From: an uncultured Verrucomicrobia subdivision 3 bacterium
Lineage (GTDB): Bacteria; Verrucomicrobiota; Verrucomicrobiia; Limisphaerales; DASXHY01
Direction of reading: 5' to 3'
Assembly (NCBI GenBank): GCA_937890005.1
Contig: CALBZA010000022.1
Span: 1 to 28,960, forward strand
Length of the DNA stretch: 28,960 nt
Below the pieces are notes generated by a model. The model was not told the DNA's origin. It saw only the letters and a program-made list of their open reading frames with translations, and did not search any database. Positions 7,942-17,583 of this stretch are shown here, one piece after another (position 1 is the first letter of the stretch; every line of letters begins with the position of its first letter). A program made the position numbers and the translations under genes.

Positions 7942-8126
7942 AAACCATCACCGTGCTGCTGAAAGCAGCGAACGACATCGACGCCGTTGACGAAGTTGAG
8001 AACGGTCATCGCGTGGTGAGCCAGATCAAGAGGCTTCAGTTCGAAGCGGTGGTCATGTGCCCGGCGATACCGCAGCGTCCGTGTTTACGGCAGCCTGCCC
8101 GAATCCCCTGGGGTGAAACCCGATAG
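7938..8126 (+). pseudogene. Remnant of a third NarL-type response regulator
   Basis: The 62-residue frame opens MKTITVLL like the regulator before it and keeps VDEVENGHRVVSQIKRLQFEAVVM, which lines up with VGEAENGRRAVGETKRLQPDVVLL. About 16 residues of the first helix are missing, the acidic pair is lost, and where the phospho-acceptor Asp should be (DLSMP) it reads CPAIP. The rest of the receiver and the whole HTH domain are absent. The stop codon TAG lies inside the stem of hairpin element A. It keeps the ATGA overlap with the gene before it. It is best read as a decayed tandem copy; a functional mini-protein is possible but less likely. Confidence 0.65.
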
Positions 8127-8162
8127 CAGCCGGCTATTGGCGAAAGCAAACAAGGTATTGGC
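8120..8162 (+). repeat. Hairpin + GGTATTGGC element, copy A
   Basis: The arms CCGATAGC (8120-8127) and GCTATTGG (8133-8140) form an eight-pair stem with one G-T pair and a five-base loop. Thirteen nt further on is GGTATTGGC (8154-8162) within ACAAGGTATTGGCTG, a 15-base match to copy C. It lies about 100 nt before the lipoprotein gene. Confidence 0.65.
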
Positions 8163-8264
8163 TGCCTCCGATGATCAGAGGAACAGTTTGCTCACACGAA
8201 TCCGAACCAAAACTCACACGGATAAAGCGGAAGTGAACGCACACTGAAATGTAGATTGCAGATT

Positions 8265-8717
8265 ATGAAACATAAACTTTTGACCGTCACATTGCTCTCC
8301 CTCATCTCGTTTGCGGCGGGTTGCAAACCGTCGGACGAAAATTCCACTGCGCAACAGCTCGATCAGGTTAAAACCGAAACGAAAGCAGCCGCACGGGAGA
8401 TCAAGGACTATACATTCGCGCAGAAGACGGAGTTCGTCACGAGGATGCAGGGTCAGTTGGATGGGATCAACCGGGAGTTGGACGAACTCGCCGCGAAGAT
8501 CGAAAAGTCCAGCGACGCGGCCAAGGCCGAGGCGAAGCCCAAACTGCAGGCGTTGCGCGAACAAACCGCCCAGTTGAGCAAGCAGCTCGACGAGGCGAAG
8601 AATTCCACCGAGTCCACCTGGGACAGCATCAAAACCACCACGCAAAAGGCGTTCGATTCATTGCAGGAAGGATTTCAGCAATCGCGCCAGTGGCTCAGCG
8701 ACAAAATCGCGCCTTGA
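8265..8717 (+). CDS. Small coiled-coil lipoprotein
   Basis: A 150-residue protein with a lipoprotein signal: MKHK, a hydrophobic stretch (LLTVTLLSLISF) and a lipobox ending AAGC with Cys20 as the lipidated residue. The mature part is almost wholly charged alpha-helix of coiled-coil type (residues 30-135; for example LDGINRELDELAAKIEKSS), with Trp only near the C-terminus. I recognise no named family; it recalls small stress- or envelope-associated lipoproteins. It should be anchored in the inner or outer membrane facing the periplasm. It precedes the LEA-like gene by 135 bp and follows hairpin element A. The start at 8265 is preferred over an in-frame ATG at 8256 because of the signal peptide. 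Confidence 0.8.
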   Translation: MKHKLLTVTLLSLISFAAGCKPSDENSTAQQLDQVKTETKAAAREIKDYTFAQKTEFVTRMQGQLDGINRELDELAAKIEKSSDAAKAEAKPKLQALREQTAQLSKQLDEAKNSTESTWDSIKTTTQKAFDSLQEGFQQSRQWLSDKIAP

Positions 8718-8852
8718 AGCAAACGCATCTGACTGAACCTCGGGATCCCAAAGGATGACGCTCGAACGATGATACAAGAAAGAGCGCCAGGAGGGTGACA
8801 CCGGGTGGGGCGAAAGCGACAGTAAAACAAACAGCAAAATGAAATAAAACAT

Positions 8853-9425
8853 ATGCATGCCAAACATTCAGGAATGGTCGAAACAGTCAAAGATCAGGTC
8901 ATAGCCGCGGTCCAGGGAACAGGCGACATCGTTCAGGCAACGGTGGATGCCGTGACCCGGATTCTCGCCACCACCATCAAGGACACGGGCAAGGTGGGCA
9001 CGTCAGTGACTGATGTCATAGCGAACGTAGCCAGCGGCGCGGTCCGCGGCGTGGTGCAAGTCGGCGGTGACCTGACGCAGGCCGCCAAGGGCATCATGCT
9101 CGGGGTGCTTCGCGGTACCAAAGAAACCGGTGCGGCGGTTTTGGATACCGTCAGCCACACCGCCCAAGTTGCGGTCCGAGATACGGCCGAGGTGGGTGGT
9201 GACGTGGGTGCCGCTGCCACGGGATTGGTCGCCGGAGCCATCGAAGGCGCCAAAGAACTCGGCGTCAGCGCCGAGGATGCAGCCGCGGCCGCGGCGGATG
9301 GGGCTTTGAAAGCCGCCGGTCAGTTAGGTTCGACTGCGGTCGAAACGGTTCACAAGGTAGTGAGCAAGCCGATCAACGGCGTCAAGGTCGTGTTGAAAGA
9401 ACCGCGGTTGGCCAAAGCGGCATAA
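8853..9425 (+). CDS. LEA-like repetitive Ala/Val/Gly/Thr-rich protein
   Basis: A 190-residue protein with no Cys, Trp, Tyr or Phe. It contains about three degenerate copies of a 40-48-residue unit: 41-88, 89-132 and 133-170. Each opens with (I/T/A)K(D/E)(T/L)G; the first two then have V.D.V...A..AVR...VGGD and a G-rich hydrophobic run. The regular small-residue helices recall LEA-type and other desiccation or membrane-stress proteins, but no exact family is recognised. There is no signal peptide. The preceding 135 bp holds a purine-rich AGGAGGGTG at about 8790, not at a usable distance from this ATG. An alternative start is ATG 8874. A hairpin follows the gene at 9435-9466. Confidence 0.75.
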   Translation: MHAKHSGMVETVKDQVIAAVQGTGDIVQATVDAVTRILATTIKDTGKVGTSVTDVIANVASGAVRGVVQVGGDLTQAAKGIMLGVLRGTKETGAAVLDTVSHTAQVAVRDTAEVGGDVGAAATGLVAGAIEGAKELGVSAEDAAAAAADGALKAAGQLGSTAVETVHKVVSKPINGVKVVLKEPRLAKAA

Positions 9426-9434
9426 GTTGTATCC

Positions 9435-9466
9435 CTGCCGATTGGCGCTGGCGCGCCCGTCGGCAG
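9435..9466 (+). terminator. Possible hairpin terminator after the LEA-like gene
   Basis: CTGCCGA (9435-9441) pairs perfectly with TCGGCAG (9460-9466), and an inner GGCGC/GCGCC pairing (9444-9448 / 9453-9457) strengthens the fold. There is no T-run after it, so a Rho-independent role is uncertain; it may instead protect the mRNA end. Confidence 0.35.
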
Positions 9467-9578
9467 TGGGTTGCGGCGCGATCTGATTCCAGGCAGAACA
9501 CACCAGCGGCGGAAGAGGCCTGGGGATGACCAAGGGACAGAACCTCGAGCAGCATCTCCAACGTGCAAATATGAAACC

Positions 9579-11027
<1,449 letters not shown>

Positions 11028-11110
11028 CCCAGGCAGGGGTGTGGCTCAATTGGCGCACGTTTGAATTGGATTGCGAGTCAGGTTGTCAGGACAACTGCCC
11101 GGCGGAAGGC

Positions 11111-11143
11111 GCCAATACCGAGTCAACGGGGCAACGACCCCGT
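11111..11143 (-). repeat. Weak hairpin + GGTATTGGC element, copy F
   Basis: On the minus strand, ACGGGG (11143-11138) pairs with CCCCGT (11131-11126), and six nt later comes GGTATTGGC (11119-11111). The nine-base motif is exact, but the hairpin lacks GATAGC and the spacing is shorter than in copies A-E, so membership is uncertain. It lies between sufB and the radical SAM gene, pointing away from the latter. Confidence 0.3.
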
Positions 11144-11178
11144 CGCAGCACACCGGAAACCGGCGAACTGTTAAACGT

Positions 11179-12651
11179 ATGAAAATCCTGCTCGTATATC
11201 CGGAGACGCCGGAAACGTTTTGGAGTTTTAAACACGTTTTGCGCTTCATCTCCAAACGCGCCGCCTTCCCGCCGTTAGGACTGCTGACGGTCGCGGCGAT
11301 GCTCCCGCGCGATTGGGACTTGCGGCTGGTGGACACGAACGTCGAGCGGCTGAACGACGACGATTTGCGCTGGGCGGATTATGTGATGATCAGCGCGATG
11401 ATCGTGCATAAGGAATCGGTCAATGCAATCGTCGAACGCTGTTGCAGTCTGTCAAAGACAGTCATCGCGGGCGGGCCACTGTTCACGACCGGTCACGGCG
11501 GGTTTCCGCAGGTCCGACATTTTGTTCTCGGAGAGGCGGAGGAGGTCATGCCTCAACTGGTTGAGGACCTGAAGGCGGGCACGTTGCGTCATCAGTATCA
11601 AGCGCCCGGGCGGCCTGATATTACGAAAGTTCCCGTGCCGCGCTGGGATCTCATCGACTTCCGGCACTACGCGACCATGGCAGTGCAATTCTCGCGTGGC
11701 TGCCCCTACGACTGTGAATTTTGCGACATTATCGTCATGAACGGGCGTGTGCCTCGGACCAAATTGCCCGCGCAACTGATCCAGGAACTCGAAGAACTCC
11801 GCCTCCGCGGCTGGAAGGACACGGTGTTCATCGTGGACGACAATTTCATTGGCAACAAAAAGCTGACGAAAGGGCTGTTGAGGGAGATGATTCTGTGGCG
11901 AAACCGGGTGCGGGCTGATATGGGATTCTTCACCGAAGCCTCGGTGAATCTCGCCGACGACACGGAGCTTTGCGAACTGATGGTCCGGGCAGGATTCAAG
12001 AAGGTTTTCCTCGGCATCGAAACGCCGTCCGTCGAAAGCCTCGAAGAATGTCGCAAGCTTCAAAACCGTGGCCGTGACCTGGTCGAAACGGTGAAATTGC
12101 TGCAGCGTTTCGGTCTGGAGGTGATGGGTGGTTTCATCGTCGGTTTCGACAATGACAAGCAGGACATTTTCAAACGGCAGTTCGAGTTCATTCAGCGCTC
12201 GGGCGTCGTGGAAGCGATGGTCGGGCTTCTTACTGCACTGCCCGAAACGCGATTGTACCGCCGGCTGGTGAAGGAGGGACGTATCGAAAATGAAACCACC
12301 GGGAACAACACAGACGCCGTCCTCAACTTCCAGCCAAAGTTGGACCGGGAGTTTCTGCTGAATGGTTACCGCGAACTGATGAAGAAGCTCTACGAGCCGC
12401 GCACGTACTACCAGAGAATTCAAATTTTTCTCAAAGATCATCGCCCCGGTGGTTTGACCTTCCGAGTTTCGCTACGCGACTTCCAAGCCTTTCTAAAATC
12501 ATTCTGGCTGCTGGGCATCTGGTACCGTGGACGCGTCGCGTACTGGCGCTTCTTCTGGAGCACGCTGCTTCGACGGCCGCGACAGTTCCGCAACGCAATT
12601 GAACTCGCCATCATCGGCTACCACTTCCGTCGTGTTGCAAATCGCCTGTGA
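11179..12651 (+). CDS. B12-binding radical SAM protein (DUF4070 type)
   Basis: A 490-residue enzyme. Residues 1-140 are a cobalamin-binding Rossmann domain (MKILLVYPETPETFWSFKH, FPPLGLLTVAAML, VIAGGPLF). Residues 165-370 are the radical SAM barrel with the cluster motif Cys175, Cys179, Cys182 (GCPYDCEFC), DDNFIGNKK and the GIETP and GGFIVGFD strands. The C-terminal part from about 375 (LYEPRTYYQRI...) matches the DUF4070 region. The hopanoid C-2 methylase HpnP belongs to the same broad group, but many members have unknown substrates and no hopanoid genes are nearby, so methylation of a lipid is only a guess. It needs a 4Fe-4S cluster, SAM and cobalamin. The start at 11179 matches the family MKILLVYP opening; the frame is open back to 11071. 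Confidence 0.9.
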   Translation: MKILLVYPETPETFWSFKHVLRFISKRAAFPPLGLLTVAAMLPRDWDLRLVDTNVERLNDDDLRWADYVMISAMIVHKESVNAIVERCCSLSKTVIAGGPLFTTGHGGFPQVRHFVLGEAEEVMPQLVEDLKAGTLRHQYQAPGRPDITKVPVPRWDLIDFRHYATMAVQFSRGCPYDCEFCDIIVMNGRVPRTKLPAQLIQELEELRLRGWKDTVFIVDDNFIGNKKLTKGLLREMILWRNRVRADMGFFTEASVNLADDTELCELMVRAGFKKVFLGIETPSVESLEECRKLQNRGRDLVETVKLLQRFGLEVMGGFIVGFDNDKQDIFKRQFEFIQRSGVVEAMVGLLTALPETRLYRRLVKEGRIENETTGNNTDAVLNFQPKLDREFLLNGYRELMKKLYEPRTYYQRIQIFLKDHRPGGLTFRVSLRDFQAFLKSFWLLGIWYRGRVAYWRFFWSTLLRRPRQFRNAIELAIIGYHFRRVANRL

Positions 12652-12759
12652 CCGGAGCGAACATACGTGGAAACCCTGGGTGAGCTTATTGGCGCGAGTC
12701 GAACAGGGCGTTTCCCGTGCGTGATCCATTGATGGATCGGCGAAGCGCCCATTTCTTTC

Positions 12760-14562
12760 ATGACGGGCGAGTATGTGGCATTGGCGTTGATTTTGACCGG
12801 AGCAGTGTGTTTGTTCTGGACCGGGAAACTGCGTACAGACCTCGTAGCTGTGTTGGTGATGCTCGCTCTGATTGTTCCCTGGCCGCATGGCGATGGGGCA
12901 TGGCGGGGAATTCTCACGTACAAGGAAGGATTCTCCGGATTCGGCAGTACTGCGGTAATCATGGTGGTCGCCATGTTTATTTTCGGCGCGGCCATGGTGC
13001 GCACGGGCATGGTGGAATATTTTGGCGGCCGACTGTTCAAAACCTGCGCCCACCATGAGTTGCTTCTCCAGTCAGTTGTCCTCGCGGTCACGACCGTTGT
13101 TTCCATGTTCGTCAATGACACGACCGTAGTGCTCGTGTTCCTTCCGGTCATCATGTCGGTATGCAAAGAGAAAAACCTTTCGCCATCGCGGTATCTGATG
13201 GCCGTGGCTTACGGCTCCCTTTTGGGCGGGCAATGGACGCTCATCGGCACTCGCAGCAACATTGTGATCAGTGATTACCTGCTCCAGCGGTCCGGCAAGG
13301 GATTGGGATTCTTCGATTTAACGCCGATTGCGGCGGCCATTTTCGCAGCATGCGCAGGATACTTCTTGTTGGTGGGGCGACGCTTCTTGCCAAAAATGAG
13401 CGACGTCAGCCCGATCCAAGAGGTGCTGGCGCAGAAGTATTTGACGGAGGTTTCCGTCACGGCCGAGTCCCCGGCAATTGGGAAAACCCTGGATAAGTGG
13501 ATTTGGGGCCAGCGTGCCGATGTGTCCGTGTTGGAAGTGATCCGGGGAACGGAACGAATGCCTGCGCATCGGGAGATTGCCATCCAATCGGGCGACGTGC
13601 TGATCATGGAGGGGCCGGCGTCCACCATTGGCGAGTTGTTGAAATCAGCTCACTTTGAACTGAAACAGGAGCTGTTGATCGGCGAAAAAACATTGCGCAG
13701 CCAGGAACTCGTCACCATTGAGGCATTGCTTGCTCCCGATTCGGACTACGCGGGTTTGACGTTGGAGGAAGTGGAATTCGGTCCGGAATTTGGCTTTACC
13801 GTCATGGGCATTTCCCGGCGAGGCAAAACGACCCGCCAGCGACCGATGGCTACGCCGCTCCAATTCGGCGACTCGCTCCTACTGCTGGGCCACCGGTCGG
13901 GAGTGGCACGCTTGCAGTACAATCGAAACCTCATTTTGCTGGACGAGAAATCGTTCCCCGCATTGGGCAAGGCGAAAGCTCTGATTGTTCTCACTCTGCT
14001 GGCAGGCATGATTGGTAGTGCGATTACGGGATTGTTGAGTCCTGCCATCTCCATCCCTGTCGTGGCGATGCTTGCCGTTTTGTCTCGTTGCGTGCGCGTG
14101 CCTGAGCTTTACCGGGCAGTGGACTGGCCAAGCGTGGTCACGGTAGCGGGCATGATTCCTTTTGGCCTGGCTTTGGAGAAGACCGGTGCGGCAGAGGTAA
14201 TTGCGCGATTGATCGGAAACAACCTGTCACCATACGGACCGATCGTGGCGTTGGGAGGCACGTTGTTGGTGGCAGTAATCCTGACGCAGATCATCGAGAA
14301 CGCAGCGGTGGCAATTATTCTCGCGCCTATTGCCTATTGGATTTCCCTCGAAGCAGGCGTGGATCCAAAACCATTTCTTGTCGCCCTGGCCATTTGTGTC
14401 TCTGCCGGATTCTGTACACCGGTGGCACACGAAAGCACCATCCTGGTCGCAGGACCGGGACGTTATCAGTTCAAGCATTACCTTCAAATTGGCGGCGCAA
14501 TGGCGATTTTGACGTGGCTTCTCGCGACGTGGCTGACGCCATTGGTTTGGCCCTTCAAGTAA
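12760..14562 (+). CDS. SLC13/DASS-type permease with two RCK-C domains
   Basis: A 600-residue inner-membrane protein. The N-terminal membrane half (residues 5-210) has SLC13-type hairpins with VNDTTVVLVFLPVI (the SNT-like ion site) and GGQWTLIGTRSNIVIS. Two cytosolic TrkA-C/RCK-C domains follow, about 215-300 and 305-392 (each with beta strands ending IQSGDVLIMEG and LQFGDSLLLLGHRSG). The second membrane half (398-600) carries IIENAAVAIILAPI and VSAGFCTPVAHESTILV. The family moves dicarboxylates, sulfate or other anions with Na+; the substrate cannot be told here. The 108-bp gap before it contains no recognised promoter. Confidence 0.92.
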   Translation: MTGEYVALALILTGAVCLFWTGKLRTDLVAVLVMLALIVPWPHGDGAWRGILTYKEGFSGFGSTAVIMVVAMFIFGAAMVRTGMVEYFGGRLFKTCAHHELLLQSVVLAVTTVVSMFVNDTTVVLVFLPVIMSVCKEKNLSPSRYLMAVAYGSLLGGQWTLIGTRSNIVISDYLLQRSGKGLGFFDLTPIAAAIFAACAGYFLLVGRRFLPKMSDVSPIQEVLAQKYLTEVSVTAESPAIGKTLDKWIWGQRADVSVLEVIRGTERMPAHREIAIQSGDVLIMEGPASTIGELLKSAHFELKQELLIGEKTLRSQELVTIEALLAPDSDYAGLTLEEVEFGPEFGFTVMGISRRGKTTRQRPMATPLQFGDSLLLLGHRSGVARLQYNRNLILLDEKSFPALGKAKALIVLTLLAGMIGSAITGLLSPAISIPVVAMLAVLSRCVRVPELYRAVDWPSVVTVAGMIPFGLALEKTGAAEVIARLIGNNLSPYGPIVALGGTLLVAVILTQIIENAAVAIILAPIAYWISLEAGVDPKPFLVALAICVSAGFCTPVAHESTILVAGPGRYQFKHYLQIGGAMAILTWLLATWLTPLVWPFK

Positions 14563-14604
14563 ATCCAACGCACTGCCAGATTCTGCCTCTTCTGCAAGTT
14601 CGCT

Positions 14605-14646
14605 GATAGCCTCAGACTATCGCGGCAATTCCGACGAGGTATTGGC
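14605..14646 (+). repeat. Hairpin + GGTATTGGC element, copy B
   Basis: GATAG (14605-14609) pairs with CTATC (14617-14621) across a seven-base loop, and 16 nt later comes GGTATTGGC (14638-14646). It sits in the 171-bp gap between the permease and the desaturase, 87 nt before the desaturase start. Confidence 0.6.
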
Positions 14647-14733
14647 AGGATTCGGCCATCAGGATGATCCTTTGTAAACGAGCGAAACGAGCGCGGATAT
14701 TAGACTCCGGCTCGACCAGGCACGAAGGCAGTT

Positions 14734-15762
14734 ATGAATAAGAGCAAAGATTTCGGAAAACCCCAGCCAGATACGGCTGAGTGGAAGAGAATTGTAGTCC
14801 AATATCAACAGCCCTCCGCAGCGAGAGCAGCCTGGCAGATTGTAAACACGCTCGTCCCTTACGCGCTGCTTTGGTTTCTGATGTATCACACCCTGGCGGT
14901 GTCGTGGTGGCTTACGGTCCCGTTGGCGATTCTGGCAGGTGCATTTTTGGTCCGGGTCTTCATCATTTTTCACGATTGTGGGCATGGCTCGTTTTTCAAA
15001 TCCCGGGCGGCGAATGACGTTTGGGGATTCCTTTGCGGGGTGCTGACGTTTACGCCCTACTATCATTGGCGGTGGGAGCATTCCCTGCATCACGCCTCGG
15101 CGGGCGACCTTGACCGCCGTGGAACTGGAGACGTGTGGACGATGACGGTGCAGGAATACCTGGAGTCGTCTCGCGGGAAGCGATTCGCGTATCGGCTGGC
15201 GCGCAACCCCGTCGTGCTGTTCGTGCTGGCCCCGATTTTTCTTTTTCTGATTCGCCATCGGTTTCCCAAAGGCAAAGCGAGCCGGCGGGAACGTTGGTCC
15301 GTTTATTGGATGAACCTGGCGATCCTCGGTGTGGCCATCGCACTGACCACCGTCTTTGGCCTCAAGGCCTATCTGCTGATGCAATTGACGGCTCTGATGG
15401 TGGCCGGCTCGGCCGGGGTGTGGCTGTTTTATGTGCAGCATCAATTCGAAGGCGTATACTGGGAGCGCCGAGACGAATGGGACTACACGGCCGCGGCACT
15501 GCAAGGCAGTTCCTTCTATAAATTACCCCGGGTGCTGCAATGGTTTTCCGGAAACATCGGATTTCATCACATCCATCATCTCAGTCCGCGCATTCCCAAC
15601 TACAATCTGGAAAAATGCCACAACGCAAACCCGCTGTTTCAGCAAGTGAAGCCGATCACTTTGTTTGCCAGCTTCAAGTCGTTCACCTTCCGTCTCTGGG
15701 ATGAACAACGGCAGAAGCTGGTCGGCTACCGTCACCTGAAAGGTCTTCGAGGATCACTCTGA
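14734..15762 (+). CDS. Membrane fatty acid desaturase (omega-6/delta-12-like)
   Basis: A 342-residue protein with four to six membrane segments and the three histidine boxes of the di-iron desaturases: HDCGH (80-84), HSLHH (116-120) and HHIHH (278-282, in GFHHIHHLSPRIPNYNL). The HDCGHGSFF box and the third box place it with the acyl-lipid DesA/Fad12 group rather than stearoyl-CoA types. It would introduce a double bond into membrane lipid acyl chains and so adjust fluidity under cold or stress. A weak AAGG lies 9 nt before the ATG. The next gene follows after 32 bp, so the two may share a transcript. Confidence 0.93.
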   Translation: MNKSKDFGKPQPDTAEWKRIVVQYQQPSAARAAWQIVNTLVPYALLWFLMYHTLAVSWWLTVPLAILAGAFLVRVFIIFHDCGHGSFFKSRAANDVWGFLCGVLTFTPYYHWRWEHSLHHASAGDLDRRGTGDVWTMTVQEYLESSRGKRFAYRLARNPVVLFVLAPIFLFLIRHRFPKGKASRRERWSVYWMNLAILGVAIALTTVFGLKAYLLMQLTALMVAGSAGVWLFYVQHQFEGVYWERRDEWDYTAAALQGSSFYKLPRVLQWFSGNIGFHHIHHLSPRIPNYNLEKCHNANPLFQQVKPITLFASFKSFTFRLWDEQRQKLVGYRHLKGLRGSL

Positions 15763-15794
15763 CCTCGACCAATTCCGCCGGACATTCAGAGGCA

Positions 15795-16856
15795 GTGCAA
15801 GCAGTTATGCAAAAGCAGATAATTCTCAAAACGCTGCTGCAACCGTCGTTCGGGACCGTTGCCGCCGTTGCACACCCCGCTGGCACGACCCACGGAATTG
15901 AACAACTCTCGCCAGACACGTGGTCAATTGTGCTCGCCGGCGGCGAGGGCGAACGGCTTCGGGTACTGACGAAACGGTGGCTGGGCGCGCACCGGCCTAA
16001 ACAGTATTGCGCCTTCGTCGGTAATCGTTCGATGCTCCAGCATACGCTGGATCGCGCCGTGGTGCTTTCGGGCACCGACCGAACTTTGGTGGTGGTCGCC
16101 CGGCAGCATGCTCCGGATGTCTGGGAACATCTGGACAAAATCCATTGGGAACAGACCATCCTGCAGCCGCGGAATTGCGGCACCGGTCCCGGCATCTTTC
16201 TTCTGCTGGCTCATATCTACTTGAAGAATCCCGATGCAATCGTCTTGATCCTCCCCTCCGATCATTTCGTGTTTCCAGAAGCGGGCTTTTTGGCGGCGCT
16301 GCAAAGAGTCGTCGCAACGGCACGCCGACTGCCCGACAAACTCGTGCTCTTGGGGGCTCATGCGGACAGTCCGGAAACCGAATACGGTTGGATCGAGCCC
16401 GGCTCGATTATTGACCGGGTGGATGGCCACGTCGTTCGCGCGGTAAGAAGATTTCGAGAGAAGCCGAACCAGGCTGACGCTGAAACCCTCCTCGCTGCGG
16501 GAGGTCTTTGGAACACCATGGTGATGGCTGCCCGCGCCAAGACGCTATGGGAACTCGGGCGACACGTTCCCGCGATGATGACTGCGTTCGGAGATCTCAC
16601 GCATTACCTCGGCTCCGAACGAGAATCGCAAATGCTCGACTCAATTTATGAGTCCATGCCGACCGTCAATTTCTCCTCTCAATTGGTTGAGCAGATTCCA
16701 GCGGCCACCGCGGTGGTCGAACTGCGCGATGTGGTGTGGAGTGACTGGGGCAACGAAGAAAGAATCACCGAAACGCTCGGGCGAATCGGCAAGATACCAT
16801 TATTTGAGGTTGTAGATCGCTCCCGCCCTATCGTCGGAACTCCTACTCCGGGTTAA
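15795..16856 (+). CDS. Mannose-1-phosphate guanylyltransferase-like nucleotidyltransferase
   Basis: A 353-residue NTP-transferase. After a 40-residue leader it has the nucleotide-binding loop VLAGGEGERL (47-55) and the catalytic lysine region RPKQY (68-71, Lys69), then QPRNCGTGPGIFL, LPSDHFV and the sugar-binding EYGWIEPG and FREKP motifs. These point to the mannose-1-phosphate guanylyltransferase group (GTP + mannose-1-P to GDP-mannose), though the loop is altered: the usual RLxPLT...K.P reads RLRVLTKRWLGAHRPK. There is no C-terminal phosphomannose isomerase domain. GDP-mannose would feed the glycosyltransferase at 18902. An alternative start is ATG 15807. Confidence 0.85.
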   Translation: MQAVMQKQIILKTLLQPSFGTVAAVAHPAGTTHGIEQLSPDTWSIVLAGGEGERLRVLTKRWLGAHRPKQYCAFVGNRSMLQHTLDRAVVLSGTDRTLVVVARQHAPDVWEHLDKIHWEQTILQPRNCGTGPGIFLLLAHIYLKNPDAIVLILPSDHFVFPEAGFLAALQRVVATARRLPDKLVLLGAHADSPETEYGWIEPGSIIDRVDGHVVRAVRRFREKPNQADAETLLAAGGLWNTMVMAARAKTLWELGRHVPAMMTAFGDLTHYLGSERESQMLDSIYESMPTVNFSSQLVEQIPAATAVVELRDVVWSDWGNEERITETLGRIGKIPLFEVVDRSRPIVGTPTPG

Positions 16857-17285
16857 CCACCCGGCAAGAATGCGTCAGGATACGCCAGCGTACGTCTCCA
16901 GAATTTTCCAAAAGAAGTTCAGGCAACGCGATTCCCCGCGTTTTCGCTCAAGCACATTTCACCCCTTAATGATGTGACTCCATAGCTGACAGCTATGGGT
17001 AGTGCATAGACAAGGTATTGGCTGGATTTGTTCCCGGGTTGGATGATGAGGTAGATGAATCGAAACCACGCAAATTCAGCAGCCATCACCATTAAGCGGC
17101 GGATGGTTTCAAAGGTAGCCAGTGTGAAAACCAGAGGTTCTGGCCCTTCACCAAACGATGCTGCGGCCAGCCAACGGGTAAACGATCCCATGGCTGTGGG
17201 CATCGAGGAATTCAGGAATAATCCTCATCGCCTTTCAGCACAGTAGGCTTCGCATTTGAAAAAGACTCAAACCAAAATCCAAACC
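16857..17285. other. Intergenic region, no convincing gene
   Basis: This 429-bp gap holds hairpin element copy C and otherwise little. Two short frames, 16919-17203 (minus) and 17055-17246 (plus), have no family-like sequence and overlap the element or each other; neither is called. The last 30 nt before ATG 17286 are A-rich. The promoter of the stress operon is presumably here. Confidence 0.5.
16980..17022 (+). repeat. Hairpin + GGTATTGGC element, copy C, with 19-bp palindrome
   Basis: CCATAGCTG (16980-16988) and CAGCTATGG (16990-16998) form a perfect 19-bp palindrome around one base; as RNA it would be a seven-pair stem with a five-base loop. Fifteen nt later is GGTATTGGC (17014-17022) within ACAAGGTATTGGCTG, identical over 15 bases to copy A. 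It is upstream of the CBM48/Hsp20/Dps operon. Confidence 0.65.
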
Positions 17286-17582
17286 ATGAAAACAGCACGG
17301 TGGAAAGACAGTACACCCAAAGATGTTCCAACTCAGTTTGCCTTCCCGGCTCCTACCGCCAGGAATGTATCCGTGGCTGGCGACTTCAACGATTGGAATT
17401 CCAAATCAATGCCTATGCGGAGAGGGCACGACGGAGTGTGGAGAAGGAATGTGCCACTGAAGCCCGGTCATCACGAATACCGGTTCGTTGCGGACGGAGT
17501 GTGGCAGGACGATCCTGCTGCCGCGCAGAGAATCGCGAATTCCTTGGGCACCGAGAACTGCGTGAGAACTGTTGGAGGGTAA
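17286..17582 (+). CDS. Small glycogen-binding-like (CBM48/isoamylase early-set) protein
   Basis: A 98-residue protein made of one beta-sandwich domain. It has TQFAFPAPTARNVSVAGDFNDW, then MRRGHDGVWRRNVPLKPGHHEYRFVADG and DDPAA, the classic order of the CBM48/AMPK-beta glycogen-binding fold. No catalytic domain is attached. Free-standing domains of this type are common in stress loci; whether it binds alpha-glucan is unknown, although the aromatic residues of the GDFNDW and GVW segments are kept. The start is ATG 17286; a TTG at 17256 in frame adds ten residues without homology. The stop lies one base from the next start codon, suggesting coupled translation. Confidence 0.85.
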   Translation: MKTARWKDSTPKDVPTQFAFPAPTARNVSVAGDFNDWNSKSMPMRRGHDGVWRRNVPLKPGHHEYRFVADGVWQDDPAAAQRIANSLGTENCVRTVGG

Positions 17583-17583
17583 C

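Noticed and set aside
8154..8175. RpoN (-24/-12) promoter reading of TATTGGC in the hairpin elements
   Set aside because: The GC expected ten bases after GG is missing in all copies.
12689..12704. Possible further copy of the dispersed element (TTATTGGCGCGAGTC)
   Set aside because: It resembles the sequence after copy D, but lacks the GGTATTGG core and has no hairpin upstream.
16919..17203. 94-codon minus-strand frame with hydrophobic stretches
   Set aside because: No family resemblance, no ribosome site seen, and it runs across hairpin element C.
17055..17246. 63-codon plus-strand frame before the stress operon
   Set aside because: Composition looks random and it overlaps the minus-strand frame; no coupling to the next gene.
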